A DNA stretch of 64,000 nt from Diphasiastrum complanatum (taxonomy: Eukaryota; Streptophyta; Lycopodiopsida; Lycopodiales; Lycopodiaceae): the NCBI GenBank assembly GCA_029204225.1, contig CM055103.1, positions 57,270,705 to 57,334,704 on the forward strand. The letters are read 5' to 3'. Of this stretch, positions 28,080 to 39,730 are shown one piece after another (the first letter of the stretch is position 1; every line of letters begins with the position of its first letter). The notes under the pieces are model-generated. The model ran no database searches, had not been told where the DNA came from, and saw only the letters and a program-made list of their open reading frames with translations. The translations under genes and the position numbers were made by a program.

Positions 28080-29119
28080 TTCCTATGAGATTGCCCTCAA
28101 CTGTGGCTGGATTGTCCTTCAAAAATCTTGAATATCTTGAAACCCCAAGGTTGTTCACTGCTTGAGCCAAACATGATAGACTCTTGGTACTTCTTCCCTT
28201 TTCATAACACAATGCCACCTTAAAGGCATTCCACAAGTCATGAGTCTACCCCTCGATGGAGGGTGGTAGACTCTCCCTAAGGCCCGCTACAAAATGAAAT
28301 AAACGTAAAAATATAAGTATCTCCTCAAGGATCCTGACTAATGCCTTCCAATATCTATTGACATACACTTGGACCAACCCATTGCCTTTCTTTTTGTTTG
28401 TCAACTATTGCATTGCTTTGTTGTTCTCATCTGAAGGCACCTAATCTTGAGTAAACATTTCTTACTACATCTTGGTTATTTTTTCCTAGCCAACAATCTG
28501 GCTGTCATTGAGAAAGAAACAAGAAGACAATGCTATTTTTATAGATTTTCACTGTTTTTCATTCTGTGTATATTCCATTTTCTTTCCTTTTACCTCTACC
28601 CCTTTACACTTTCATTTTTTGTCACCCTCAACGATATGATACTTTCCAGAATAGGAAAAAGAAGAAAACATGAAAATAAAAAATAAAAAGGATAGAAATT
28701 ATTTACGGATAGGAGCACTCAAGCACCATCTCCAAGATATTGCTTTTTGCAATTTGATGTACATACTTCGGCAATCTTTCCTAATCCTCAATGACGTCAC
28801 ACATTTAAGAGGCTTTTATCCACTTGAACAATCAGTTTTCAACTACATCACTGCTATGTATTGCAATTGCATCAAAAAACTTTGGCACCTTCAAGTCTTT
28901 AATGTGGCGCAAATTTAGCTTCTTCACAGCAAATTCTATAGACCAAATTGGCTCCCTAGCCACCATGTTGGTATTGCTTATTCTTTCAAGTTTGTTACTA
29001 AATTTGTCGATCTTCAGTTCATTCAAGATTTGCTTGAGCATGCCTTCCATAACAACAAATTTTGTAGAAATAGCATCCAATCTTTGAGATTTGTACCTAG
29101 ACTCTCTAGAAGCATCCAT
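28080..29119 (-). pseudogene. Gypsy-type gag remains, element I
   Basis: Begins MDASRESRYKSQRLDAIS with a helical segment (EGMLKQILNELKIDKF), then LKVPKFFDAI, and after a stop FKWIKAS.., and LECS near 28700. At 28140-28340 FVAGLRESLPPSIEG and DLWNAFKVALCYEKGKK fit the retrotransposon gag core (F-x-x-G-L-R ... A-x-x-Y/E). Many stops and gaps. No LTR or pol was found. Confidence 0.45.
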
Positions 29120-29332
29120 ACTGGACCAATAAAGAACTTTTAAAGCAAGCTTCTATGCAAAAATTAGCCCACAAGTTGCAAAACTGGAGAAACTAGACCT
29201 CTTTACACATTGCTAAGGGCAAAATTGAGGCACAAAAATGCCAACACTATCAATTATTCTACATATTGTCTTGATCATAAACATAAAAGGGAAGAGTTAA
29301 TAAAGATATGCATTCACCATAGATGGAAAGAG

Positions 29333-29337
<5 letters not shown>

Positions 29338-29410
<73 letters not shown>
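29338..29410 (+). repeat. (GA)n microsatellite
   Basis: About 73 bp of uninterrupted GA. Confidence 0.95.
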
Positions 29411-29414
<4 letters not shown>

Positions 29415-29658
29415 AAAGCTTTATTAACGTCTTTTCCATGCCATAAGGCATATAAGACCGAACAATACATCAAAAGAAATGGAAATGAGACGGATCAATG
29501 CTGTCAATCAACAACAATAAACAAATCTAACTAATAAGAGATTAATGGCTAGGATTGTATGGTACGTAGACCATTTTACATGTTCAACTGGACATATCCT
29601 CAATTCTCTAACGCTGACTCTAACTCTGATCAATCTCAAATATCATTATGACAATTAT

Positions 29659-30269
29659 CTATTTAGTTTCAACTAAAGGTTTAGCGTCAACAAAATGGAT
29701 ATTTCCATCTCTATATAGTAAGCGTCTCCCTGTATCTTTTGTATTCTCTAAGGCCTTTTTCCTTTCCACAACTTGGACAAATGTGAGATCTTCATCCAGG
29801 AAGATCCTGGTATTTTTTAGCTTATGTCTCTGACGTAGTACCTCACGCGTCGACTCCAACGAAGTGAAGCGTAAGTTGAGAGTGTTAGCATCTTTCTTGT
29901 TACGCCATGTTGATCCTTTTGTTCTCACAACTGACTCTCCGTAAGTGTAGCAGAGATGAAGGAAACTAGAGCATCTGCTTAACCTATACCTTTGAGAACC
30001 TCTGCCCAAGACTGGACAGTTGTATGGTGCTGTTCCACTTTGTTTTCGAGTTGTTGGATCATATTTGAAGTAGCTGCTTGTAAGGATGTTGCACAGTTGA
30101 TGGTCGTAATTTCTCGTCTGAGTTCTTCAATCGATGCATCTGTTCGTTGAAGGTGTGATTGCACAGATAAAATCATTTCTCGATGTGAGTCCATCTCTTT
30201 TTGATGATTGGCAAGAAGAGTAGAGATGGCCAGCGAGGGGATGGCAACCAGCGAAGGCTGACATCCCAC
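29659..30269 (-). pseudogene. LINE ORF1-like fragment (element J)
   Basis: Two overlapping frames. The first (30269-29979) encodes a coiled-coil-like segment (HQKEMDSHREMILSVQSHLQ, SIEELRREITTI, QLENKVEQHHTTVQSWAEVLKG). The second (to 29659) encodes NTLNLRFTSLESTREVLRQR and a basic C-terminal block with RIFLDEDLTFVQVVERKKAL and GRRLLYRDGNIHFVD. A coiled coil followed by an RNA-binding-like region with an (I/V)FLxxDLTxxQxxxRKK motif is typical of some non-LTR retrotransposon ORF1 proteins. A frameshift near 29990 separates them. No ORF2 is present. Confidence 0.4.
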
Positions 30270-30271
30270 CT

Positions 30272-30272
<1 letters not shown>

Positions 30273-30312
<40 letters not shown>
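30273..30312 (+). repeat. (AG)n microsatellite
   Basis: About 40 bp AG, just upstream of the LINE-like frame. Confidence 0.9.
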
Positions 30313-30316
<4 letters not shown>

Positions 30317-32846
30317 ATGTATGAGGCAATTGCAAAAGAATATTTTGGCCTAGTATCCTAGAGCTATAGCAACCTACATCTAGAAGACCATTGGCCACTC
30401 AAACTCAAGAAACGATCCAAATTCAACAAGAAACAAGAAAAATATCAAACACGACACCAGTACTATGATTCCATGAATCCAACTTACAAAGTAGACCTCT
30501 AAAAAGAGGCTCTCAATTTTGGTCAAAATTTAAGCATTGGAACTCCAAATAGCATAAGATTCAAGCACGTGGATATCTGGTAGGCAACTCCCCACTAAAT
30601 TCTGGAAATCCACCTCTTTGAAACCAAATATTACAATCCACAACTAAAATACACAAGATAGATTACCAATCTTTTTACAAAGTATAATGGTAAACCCTAA
30701 GAGAGCACTATTGAAATCTCCTCCCAATCTTTGCTAGATAGGAATGAATGAGGAACGCCTCTTTAAAGGGGACTCTTTACAGGTCCACACATACAAACCC
30801 TCAAACACCCACTAAATTTTGGCACATCCTAGTTGACATTTTGCACATGGTCCATGATATTTTGGCGATAGTTTTCTACAATTACCTATCCGCATTACCT
30901 TCAATTCTGGAGGCACTTGCAAAAAAACCAAATTATCCTATTTCCATTTAATTTGTCACTCATGCAATACCCAAGTTTCAATGTTTCAACCTTCATAATC
31001 TAGAGCAATAATTTTCTAATGAGGTTGTCTTCACCCCCTATTATGTTTTACTACTACTATCCCATCTCTTGTTGTTGGAACTACTATCATTTTTTAAATA
31101 CCTAGATTCTAGAAGCGTTATTCATTTTGGTTACCACTTGAACTTTACACTTTGATTATTGAGTGGAATACAAATTTTTTTCCTCCACAATTATTAGCAA
31201 CACATGTTTAGTTTAGCTTAGAGTTTAAACACATATTAAAAACTTGAAAATAAAAAAAAACCAAACATTTTGAAAAATTGATTAAAAGAGCACAATATGA
31301 GGTTGATTTTAGTAAACCCATAAATGTCTCCCTTCCATTCTAAATCAATGTGTTCCTCAAACAAACGTATAGTATCTGAGTAGTGTTTCACCATCAAGAT
31401 TGGTGTCAAAGGTTGTAGATAGAACTTTGAACTCTGCAACAGTAAGTTGGATGCTCAAATTTCTCAACGCAATGGAGAATTCCTTATAAGTTAGCTTCCC
31501 TGAAAATATTAGTTCAGCTTAGTCAATCAAGTGACTTCAAAAGGATAACAAAATCAAATGTGGAAGTTACGAAGGCAAGACCAAACAGCGAGTTTCTCTA
31601 AGAGTGACTTAATTATACTTTAGGTTCAACATTGATTGGCCATCTAGGGGTGTAACTAATGTAAGTGTTACAATAATAAAGAGACGACTTCCTACAGTAA
31701 CAAATCTATCATAAACCCGTGAATGAACTACTTGCACTTTTGACTAAAAATAAATTTATTAGTTCATTGTTTCCAAGTGAAAACTAGGCTTGAAGGGGAG
31801 TGCTATAGTAAACTTTACAAGAAATGTGCCACATGATATTCAGGCATCTTTCTCCATGATTCTAATTGAAAATAAACAAGTGTTGGAGTTGTTATTAGCA
31901 AAGAGCATAAGCTTAGCAGCAAATGCCACTCTCCAACCTAGTCAATGCTTCTTTTCAGACCAAAAACTAACATACTAGAATATCGTCGATCCAGTTGTCT
32001 AAATGTATCCAACACCTCTTTGGCATTCCTTTTCCCAATTTGATCCTGTAAATGATCAAATATCTAGTCAAGCACAAAAAGCAATAAAATTTCAGAGAAC
32101 TTTGATAATGAGAGATTATTGATTAGATTTATTAGCATGGTAAGCCTTGTGTATACCATTATATATTATTATGAGAGGTAAAATAGAGTAACATGAACAT
32201 AAAATATTTTACCTAAATACATGGATTCTAAGGTAAATAAAAGCATGCAAATGTTTTTGGTCCTTTAATAAACGCTAGATGTAGAGTGAATTTTCTATTA
32301 TCCCAGCCCATATACTTAACAAAAATGCAAGATGAGCCATTGACAATTGTATTTCATAGTGCATCCACCTTAGAAACCTATTCCGACCCTTACTGGTCGA
32401 AACGTACTGTACATTTTGCACAGTACGTTTTGGAATGTATGGAGTCAGAACATTTTTTATTTAAATCCCAAAATAAAATTGCACGAAGATAAAATTGTTA
32501 AAAAAGTACGATTTCATTTTTTAAAATTTTCTGACCACCTTTCAGAACAGAACGCGCTCCCGAACGCATTCTGGAAGCCATTCTGTCCCGGAACGGGCAA
32601 CTATCGTATTCAGTGTCCACAATGATGAAGGATAATAGTAAGTGCAATTTTAAGTAGATCAGATTTTTTTTTCCAAGATTAACCTCACACATCAAAGTGA
32701 AAATTGCCCCTTCTTATGCACTCCCTACTTGCAAGTGGAACACCAAATAGGTCAGTGGAATGTACCCCCTATGTGCCACACTCCCAAGTCATAGGGCAGT
32801 TAAAGGTTTCAATATAGAATGCCTAGAGCTAAAGTGGCCTAGGACC
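30313..32846. other. Unrecognised sequence
   Basis: No domain-bearing frame. A possible exon-like stretch on the minus strand near 31990-32045 (DQIGKRNAKEVLDTFRQLD after a TTACAG acceptor) is isolated. A 10-bp perfect hairpin lies at 32401-32429. Confidence 0.45.
32401..32429. repeat. Short perfect hairpin
   Basis: AACGTACTGT and ACAGTACGTT separated by 9 nt. Flanking GC-richer sequence (to about 32620) may be a small DNA-transposon relic, but no terminal repeats were found. Confidence 0.5.
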
Positions 32847-33479
32847 TGTTGGAATTCGATGCTCAGCCTCAAACACATTCAATAATGAGCATCCTAAAGA
32901 ACCGGAAACAGCTCGAATTCTGAACAGAGGATCAAAAACTTCATGATTGAATTTTTCCTAGAATTCTTCGATACTAGATCGACTCGAAAAATATATTTTT
33001 TGAGTCAATATATATTTTCGAGTCAGTATTTTTCAAGTCATTGTACATTTTTTGATACTTGTAAATTTCGATACTGTCGGTCTAAAATTTGACCCAACAA
33101 CTTCGTGTTGATAGTCCGCCCACTTTGTACATCCATTACCTGTAATGAGGCGGTTGTAATAAATGCAACAAAAGGTAGTTGTAGATATTTGTAGGATATC
33201 AATCCTAGAATCTTCATCAGAAAACTTCTTCTGATTATTCGAGTTTCTGTAACAAGAGTTATCACTCTCAACGACTATAAGCTGAAGTTATCACTTCAAG
33301 CATTGTACTCACTATTTGATATTAATCAGAGTGCAAATTTTCAGTCCCACTACTGTATCATTTCATTGTGCATTTGTCTGAATCATTCAATTTTGAATAT
33401 TCTGCTATTGTTTGTTGTGCTTCCAATCGTACATCAAGCCCGCTCATCAGCTTCCACACATTTCCACTGATTTATGACA
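32847..33479 (+). repeat. 5' LTR of element K
   Basis: 633 bp, TGTTGGAATTCGATGC...TTTATGACA. Confidence 0.9.
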
Positions 33480-33494
33480 TGGTATCAAAGCGGG
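33480..33494 (+). promoter_or_regulatory. Primer-binding site of element K
   Basis: TGGTATCAAAGCGGG, a tRNA-Met-type primer site with one change (TCAAAGC for TCAGAGC), directly after the LTR. Confidence 0.85.
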
Positions 33495-33621
33495 AAGTTC
33501 AGTAATCTGCATTTCATTGCGGATTATCAAGTCTTGTTTCTATCAAGACGTTCTTCTAGCAAGCGCATAGCCGACAGTATCTCGAAATCGTTGTTTCTAC
33601 CAACGATCTCGCTCAACCATA

Positions 33622-34452
33622 ATGGATTCATCTACTAGTCCTTCTCTAATCGACAGATTCGATGGGAGCATCTACCATCTCTAAAAATTCAAAATGAAGG
33701 TCATACTAGTAGCCAAGGAACTGTGAGACATCGTTGATGACACAGAAGTTAAACTTGAAGGTGATGTAGCCATTATCACCAAATGGAGGCTGAAAGATGA
33801 CAAGGCTTTTGCCATGATCACTCTCAACATCAAAGACAATCAAATTAGTCACATAAGGGCTGCTCAGACTGTTAAGGATGCATGGGACATCCTGGCAACA
33901 CTCTACGATATCAGGGACATCTCCTCCAAACTCCATTTGAGGAAGAAATTCTTCACCCTGAGAATGTCTGAAGCAGCAAGTGTTTCGAGCCATATCAACA
34001 CTTTCCAAAACCTTATGGAGCAGCTGACTGCAACTGGCTCTGTCATTGAAGATATCGATGTTGTTATGACTCTATTATCGAGTCTTCCTAAGGCCTATGA
34101 AAATTGGGTCCTAGAAATTTCGATCCAGGAGAAGATCACCCTTTCAAGAGTGATCTCATTACTCCAACAAGAGGAGGCCAGAAGAGATGCAACCTCCTCA
34201 GGCACAGGGTCGGATCCTCAAGCTCTATATTCCAAAAATTAGAAGTTCAGATCCAAAAAGAAGAGCAATATGCAGTCAAGATCAAATTTTGACTCAGGCT
34301 CAAATTTTGGCTCAGGGTCGAATTCGAGCTCTTCATCTTTCCAACCAAAGCAGAAACTTTTTTGCAGATACTTCAAGAGAACTGGACATGAGAGCAAGGA
34401 CTGCAGAACTTTAAAATTCAACAATGAGAAAAAGAAGCAGTTCCAACACTAA
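33622..34452 (+). pseudogene. Copia gag, element K
   Basis: Starts MDSSTSPSLIDRFDGSIYHL with a TAA at the usual Trp of YHLWKF and a TGA in KELWDIV, then an open stretch from DDKAFAMITLNIKDNQI to EEARRDATSSG (34242), a TAG, and the knuckle CRYFKRTGHESKDC whose second Cys is Phe. This gag type (short, with ITLNIKDNQ) differs from that of A, C and G, and resembles E. Confidence 0.85.
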
Positions 34453-35936
34453 GCAAATTCTACCTCAACCAGTTTTTTGATACATCAACAAGAGTAAGAT
34501 GAAGCAGCCTTGATGACCAAGGTCGGAGAACAACAGGATATCGATTCCTAGTATCTCGATTCTGGAGCAACTCAACACATGACTCAACATCAAGACTGGT
34601 TCAAAGATTATAAATCTTTCACCCACTCTTGAGTTGTGCAACTCGAAGACAACTCATCACATTCAATTCAAGGTGAAGAAATAGTCAGAATCAAATTTCA
34701 GAAAGGTGAAGGCAAGTTGTTGTCCTACGTTCCAAATTTAACCAAGAATCTGCTCTCAATTAGCAGGATCATTGATTCAGGTCGGAGGGTCGAATTCGAT
34801 ACAACCGGTTGTACCATCCTTGACAAAACTCGGAAAGTTTTAGCTTTCGAGAGAAGAAGTGGCAATCTCTACAAACTCAGCCACTGTTATTCTTCCAATA
34901 GTCAAGCTCTTCACACCTCAACTTCCAAATCATCTTATATGCTTTGGCATTTCAGATTGGGCCATTTGAACTTCAATAGTATTCAACAAATGTCAACTCA
35001 GAAACTAGTACAAGATCTGCCTTCTGTTAGGAAGCCAACTTCTCCATGTGAAAGCTGTATAATCAGCAAGCATGCTAGAAGTCCTTTCATTTCTGACTCA
35101 GTTCATACTTCCAAAGGCCTCTTGTACATAGCGACATATGTGGCCCGATGCAGACTGCTTCCAAAGGGGGAGCGCTATACCTCCTAACCTTCATCGATGA
35201 CTTCTCTCGAAGGACTACAACCTATTTTCTGAAGAACAAATCAGAGGCATTCAAGTTCTTCACACAGGTCAAGGCGTCTATAGAAAATCAGACCCAGAGG
35301 AAGATCAAAGCTCTACGCACAGATGGAGGGGGAGAATTTATCTCCACCAGATTTAAGATGTTCTGCAAGGCCAACAGAATACAACAACAATTCACGACGA
35401 GCTACTCACCTCAGTCCAATGGTGTAGCTGAACGGAAGAAACAGATGCTCATCGAGAGTACCAAGAGCATGCTGGCCCATGCCTCTCTTCTAAAGAAATT
35501 TTGGGCAGAAGCTGTTTCTACAACCGCCTACCTACAAAATCGATCCATCAGAAAAGCCCTGAATGGCAAGACACCTTATGAGTTGTGGACAGGATCAAAA
35601 TCATCACTCAAGAATATGAGAGTGTTTGGTTGTATTGCTTATGCTCAGATCCCTGAAGATCTCAAGAAGAAGTTGGATGACAAAAACACAAAATCGATTT
35701 TCGTTGGCTACTCCCCAGACCACAAGGCATACAAGCTCTACAATCTGAAAATAGAAAAATCATTCACAAGCAAAGATGTCATTTTTGTGGAAGATCGATT
35801 TATCAACCACAAGGGGAAAGCTCAGAAAATTTCCAATACAATTATCGAAAGAATTTTTTATCCATGTATTGAAAAAGATTCCAGGATCAAAAATCAGGAA
35901 ATCAATACAAACTCAGAAAATGAGTCTGAACAGTAG
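34453..35936 (+). pseudogene. Copia protease and integrase, element K
   Basis: Protease YLDSGATQHMTQHQDWF near 34555, then NLTKNLLSISRIID, the HHCC domain (LWHFRLGHLNF, CESCIISKHA) and the integrase core: FIDDFSRRTTTYFL, RTDGGGEFISTRF, SPQSNGVAERKKQ. Acidic residues of the last two motifs are retained; the first lies at a frameshift near 35140-35190 where two frames overlap. C-terminal VFGCIAYAQIP and SIFVGYSPDHKAYKL are typical. Stops precede the protease. Confidence 0.85.
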
Positions 35937-36083
35937 GGGGTCGAAATTCAGCCAAGAAAATCAAATCGACCAAGACAGCCTCCATCCAGATTTATGGACG
36001 ATGCAGCCTGCTACTTTGTGCAGGAACCAAATACAGTTTCAGAGGTGATGTCTACACCTGATGCTGATCAATGAAAAGCAACA

Positions 36084-36746
36084 ATGGACACTGAATTTGA
36101 TTCTCTAATAGAGAATCAAACGTGGACAGTCACTGAGCTGCCAAAGGGAAAAAATTCGATTTCATGCAAGTGGATATTCAAGGCGAAGTATGATGCTGAA
36201 GAAAGGCTGAATCGATACAAACCCAGGCTAGTCGCCAAAGGCTATTCCCAGATTCCAGATCTGGATTATTCCAAGACCTTCAGCCCAGTTGTCAAGCATG
36301 CTTCGATCCATTTGCTACTCTCCTTTGCAGCTGCAACAGATCTCGAAGTCCATCAAATGGATGTCCAGACCACATTCCTCAACAGGACCATTCAAGAAGA
36401 AATTTTTACGTCACAACTAGAAGGATACGAGCTGAGCGGAAAGCAACACCTTGTGTGCAAAATTCACAAGGCACTCTATGGGCTGAAACAATCACCCAGG
36501 GCCTGGTTTCAGAAAATAAATGCATTCCTTATTGAGAATGGTTTCATTCCAAACTCAGCAGACTTGAATGTCTACTTCAAGTCTGTATCAAATTTCTTCA
36601 TCATCATCACTCTCTACGTGGATGATACACTATTATTCAATAACAATATGAATCTGATGAAGGAAACGAAATGCATGCTGGCCAAGGAGTACAAAATGAC
36701 TGATATGGGTCGAGCCCACTATTGTTTCGAAATCAAAATTTTTTGA
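36084..36746 (+). pseudogene. Copia reverse transcriptase, element K
   Basis: SCKWIFKAKYDAEERLNRYK, LDYSKTFSPVVKHASI, VHQMDVQTTFLN (first catalytic Asp), ALYGLKQSPRAWFQ and LYVDDTLLF (catalytic pair). Closed by a TGA after YCFEIKIF, where relatives read through. Confidence 0.9.
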
Positions 36747-37634
36747 ATTCGATGCAGTCGTCTGATTTTCATCAGCCAGCAGAGATATCTCAGAAATGTG
36801 CTGGAAAAGTATGGAATGGCTAACTGCAAACCTAGTCTCTTTCCACTCGACCCTAGATTGAAGCTGTCAAAGGAACAATTCCTCACTCCATCATTGGCTC
36901 ACTGATGTATGCAATGATCTGCACTCGACCCGACCTTGCATACTCGATCAGTTCACTCAGCCAGTTCCCATCGAATCCAGGCCTCACCCATTGGAAAGCA
37001 CTCACAAAAATCATGAAGTACGTCCAAGCAACCAAGAATCTTAGCATCTGTTATGGAGGCATCCAACCTACCAACATACTCGAAGGATACACAGATGCGG
37101 ATTGGGCAAGGGATATCGATACCAGAAGATCGACTTCTGGATTTGTATTTTTATACAATCAAGGCCCAGTCTCTTGGAACAGTTGAAAGCAGACCTCGGT
37201 AGCATTATCATCAACCGCATCAGAAAATTGTTGCCACAAATGCTACAAAGGAGGCAATTTGAGTTAGGCACCTGCTAGCAGAAATCGACCTTGCACAGTC
37301 ACATCCAACTACCATCTTTTGTGACAACCAAAGCACCATAGGTCTCTCTCTCAATCCAAGATTTCATTCTCGAAGCAATCATATCGAAATCAGATATCAC
37401 TATTTGAGAGAGAAAGTACAAAGCAAGGAGATATCCTTAGTCTACTGCAGGACAGAATCAATGGCAGCAGATTACTTCACAAAGGCTCTGTCAATAGAGC
37501 ACCACCTCAAATTCAACGACATGTTGAATCTGAAAATCAAAAGCTTTCATGATCCAAATTATGGGAGAGTGTTGGAATTCGATGCTCAGTCTCAAATCCA
37601 TTCAATAATGAGCATCCTAAAAAACCAGAAATAG
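36747..37634 (+). pseudogene. Copia RNase H end, element K
   Basis: Frames with ICTRPDLAYSISSLSQF, YTDADWARDIDTRRSTSG, then FHSRSNHIEIRYHYLRE-like sequence and ..SMAADYFTKALSIEHH, broken by shifts near 37190-37400. A purine-rich ATGGGAGAG precedes the 3' LTR. Confidence 0.85.
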
Positions 37635-38190
37635 AAGGCTCGAATCTAAACAGAGGATTGAAAAATTCAGGATCGAATTTTTTCTAGAATTCTTCAATAC
37701 TTGATCGACTTGAAAAATTCTATATTTTTTAAGTCGTATTTTTCAAGTCACTGTACATTTTTCGATACTTGTACATTTCGATATTGTCGATCTAAAATCC
37801 AACCCAACAACTTCGCGTTGATAGTCTGTCCACTTCGTACATGCATCAACTGTAATGAGGCGGTTGTAATAAATGCAACAAAAGGTAGTTGTGGATATTT
37901 TGTAGGATATCAATCCTAGAATCTTCATCAAAAAACTTATTCTGATCATTTGAGTTTCTGTAACAAGAGTTATCACTCTAGACGATTGTAAGCTGAAGTT
38001 ATCACTTCAAGCATTGTACTCATTGTTTGATATTAATCAGAGTGCAAATTTTCAGTCCCACTACTGTATCGTTTTATTGTGCATTTGTCTGAATCATTCA
38101 ATTTTGAATATTCTGCTGTTGTTTGTTGTGCTTCCGATCGTACATCAAGCCCGCTCATCAGCTTCCGCACATTCCCACTGATTTACGACA
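37570..38190 (+). repeat. 3' LTR of element K
   Basis: 621 bp, TGTTGGAATTCGATGC...TTTACGACA; lacks about a dozen bases relative to the 5' copy, mainly near 37728. Confidence 0.9.
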
Positions 38191-38226
38191 GGACCAACAT
38201 GAACTTGAGCTTCCAACACCTAGGAG

Positions 38227-38717
38227 TGTGAAAAATTGAAAAAGATTATATATGTTGGATATAGGGGTCTTATGTTTTTTACATCAAGCATCTAGGTGCA
38301 GGATGTTGATAGGAATAAATTTGGCATAGATGGCAAATTATGCATTTCCACTTGTAATGCCACTATTGAGTCAAAATAGAGTAAGAGGCTAAACACGTGC
38401 CAATTAGAGTGTAGACAAGTGTAAAGCTTTTGTTTGATGAATTCCAAGAGGTCCAATAGGATTTAGAGGTGGAACCTTGTGAGGTCCAATAGGAAATTGA
38501 GGTGTGCTTGCATATAGTCCAATAGAATTAAGAGGTGCATGGATCAATGGTCCAATAGGATCAAGAGGTGACAAAGTATGGTCCAATCATAGTTAAGCAT
38601 AGTGGTAGCTCGTGGATCTACTAGTATCATTGTACTCCTCATTTTGGATCTAATTGATTTGGTGATTTTATGGATTTTGTGAGTTATTGGATTTCTAGAT
38701 TTCTCTCTCTACCCGAG
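38227..38717 (+). repeat. Left LTR of element L (possibly 3'-truncated)
   Basis: TGTGAAAAATTGAAAAAG... to CTACCCGAG. Contains five degenerate GTCCAATAG(G/A)A repeats (38448-38590). Confidence 0.8.
38448..38590 (-). repeat. Tandem repeats in the L LTR (left copy)
   Basis: Units of about 25-40 bp with GTCCAATAGGAT and AGAGGTG cores. On the minus strand they form an open frame repeating P-L-N/D-P-I-G-P. The same array occurs at 41237-41378. Confidence 0.75.
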
Positions 38718-39627
38718 AGCTCATGATGCTTTTTTTAAAAGAGAGTTCTCTTGTGCCTACTCTCCATCTCAAAATGGAGTGGTCGAGAGAAAGAATAGAT
38801 CTCTATGTGAACGTGCAAAATCTATGAGAATTGAGGCATCTTTGCCCAAAGATTTTTGGGGAGAAGCCATTAATTGTGCAAATTATCTTTGCGATAGGCT
38901 CCCACATATAGCTCTTGGAGGAAAGTCACCATATGGAATCTTATTTTTTAAGAAGCCTAAGGTTGATCACCTTAAAGTTTTTGGATGCTTATGCTTTGTC
39001 CATATTCCCTTGGAAACAAGGAAGAAGGAAGATCCTAGTGCATGCAAAGGGATCATGGTTGGATACTCATCCACCAAGAAGGCCTATAGAGTCTTTATAC
39101 TCTCTACTTCTCAAGTTATTGAAAGTAGAGATGTTGTCTTTCATGAAGATCAACACTCATCTTTTGAAGAGGCCGGGATCAAGAAATCTATGGATGCATC
39201 ATCAATTATTGATTTTGAAGACAATCATGATGTGATGGGGTCGAGAATTGAAGAAGACTCTCCTCGGATGAGAGATAGATCCAAGCCTAAGAGGCTCTCA
39301 TATGTTGACAAAGGCAAACAAGTGGATCTTGATTCCACTAATTATATTTTTTATGTCTCTCATGAAGAGCCAAAGAATGTACAAGAGGCACTCAATACCA
39401 AGGAGTGGTATGATGCCATGAAGCAAGAGTATGATGCATTGATCACCAACAATACTTGGGAGCTTGTGGATCCTCCATCCAACAAGCATGTGATTGGTTG
39501 CAAGTGGGTATTTCAGATCAAGTTCAATCATGATGGCACCATCAACAAGCATAAAGCAAGATTATGTGTCAAAGGATTTGCTCAATTCCATGGTCTTGAT
39601 TATGAGGAGACCTTTGCACCCATTGCC
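38718..39627 (+). pseudogene. Copia integrase C-terminus to RT fingers, element L
   Basis: Open from the LTR junction: AHDAFFKREFSCAYSPSQNG, VVERKNRSLCERAKSMRIEA, FWGEAINCANYL, HLKVFGCLCFVHIP, GIMVGYSSTKKAYRVF, then RT KWVFQIKFNHDGTINKHKA and LDYEETFAPIA. Only the last acidic residue of the DDE triad is present (VVER). The frame runs into a GC-rich insertion. Confidence 0.85.
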
Positions 39628-39730
39628 TTTATAAGCTTTACTCCCGGCGCCACTGGCGCCAGCTATGTCCCCGGCGCCAGCAGCGCCCCTGCTGCTCCCG
39701 GCGCCAACGGCGCCGGCGCCGCTCCCGGTG
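39628..39730 (+). other. GC-rich insertion in RT of element L
   Basis: About 103 bp between ..FAPIA and TIRILISLA; relatives have only about three codons here. The segment 39641-39729 is about 81% GC and has six GGCGCC sites (39646, 39655, 39673, 39700, 39709, 39715). In the entering frame it encodes a Gly/Ala/Pro-rich peptide (TPGATGASYVPGASSAP..). Length shifts the RT frame. Confidence 0.9.

Larger units (their letters stand above)
32847..38190 (+). mobile_element. Copia element K, full length, decayed
   Basis: LTRs 32847-33479 and 37570-38190, perfect target duplication GGACC (32842-32846 and 38191-38195), primer-binding site, all Copia domains in order gag-protease-integrase-RT-RNase H. 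LTRs differ at several percent of positions, mostly C/T and G/A transitions, so this is an old insertion. Coding regions have many stops and shifts. Confidence 0.95.

Noticed and set aside
38404-38586. 60-codon antisense frame in the L LTR as a real gene
   Set aside because: Best explained by the repeat period being compatible with an open frame; kept as an observation only.
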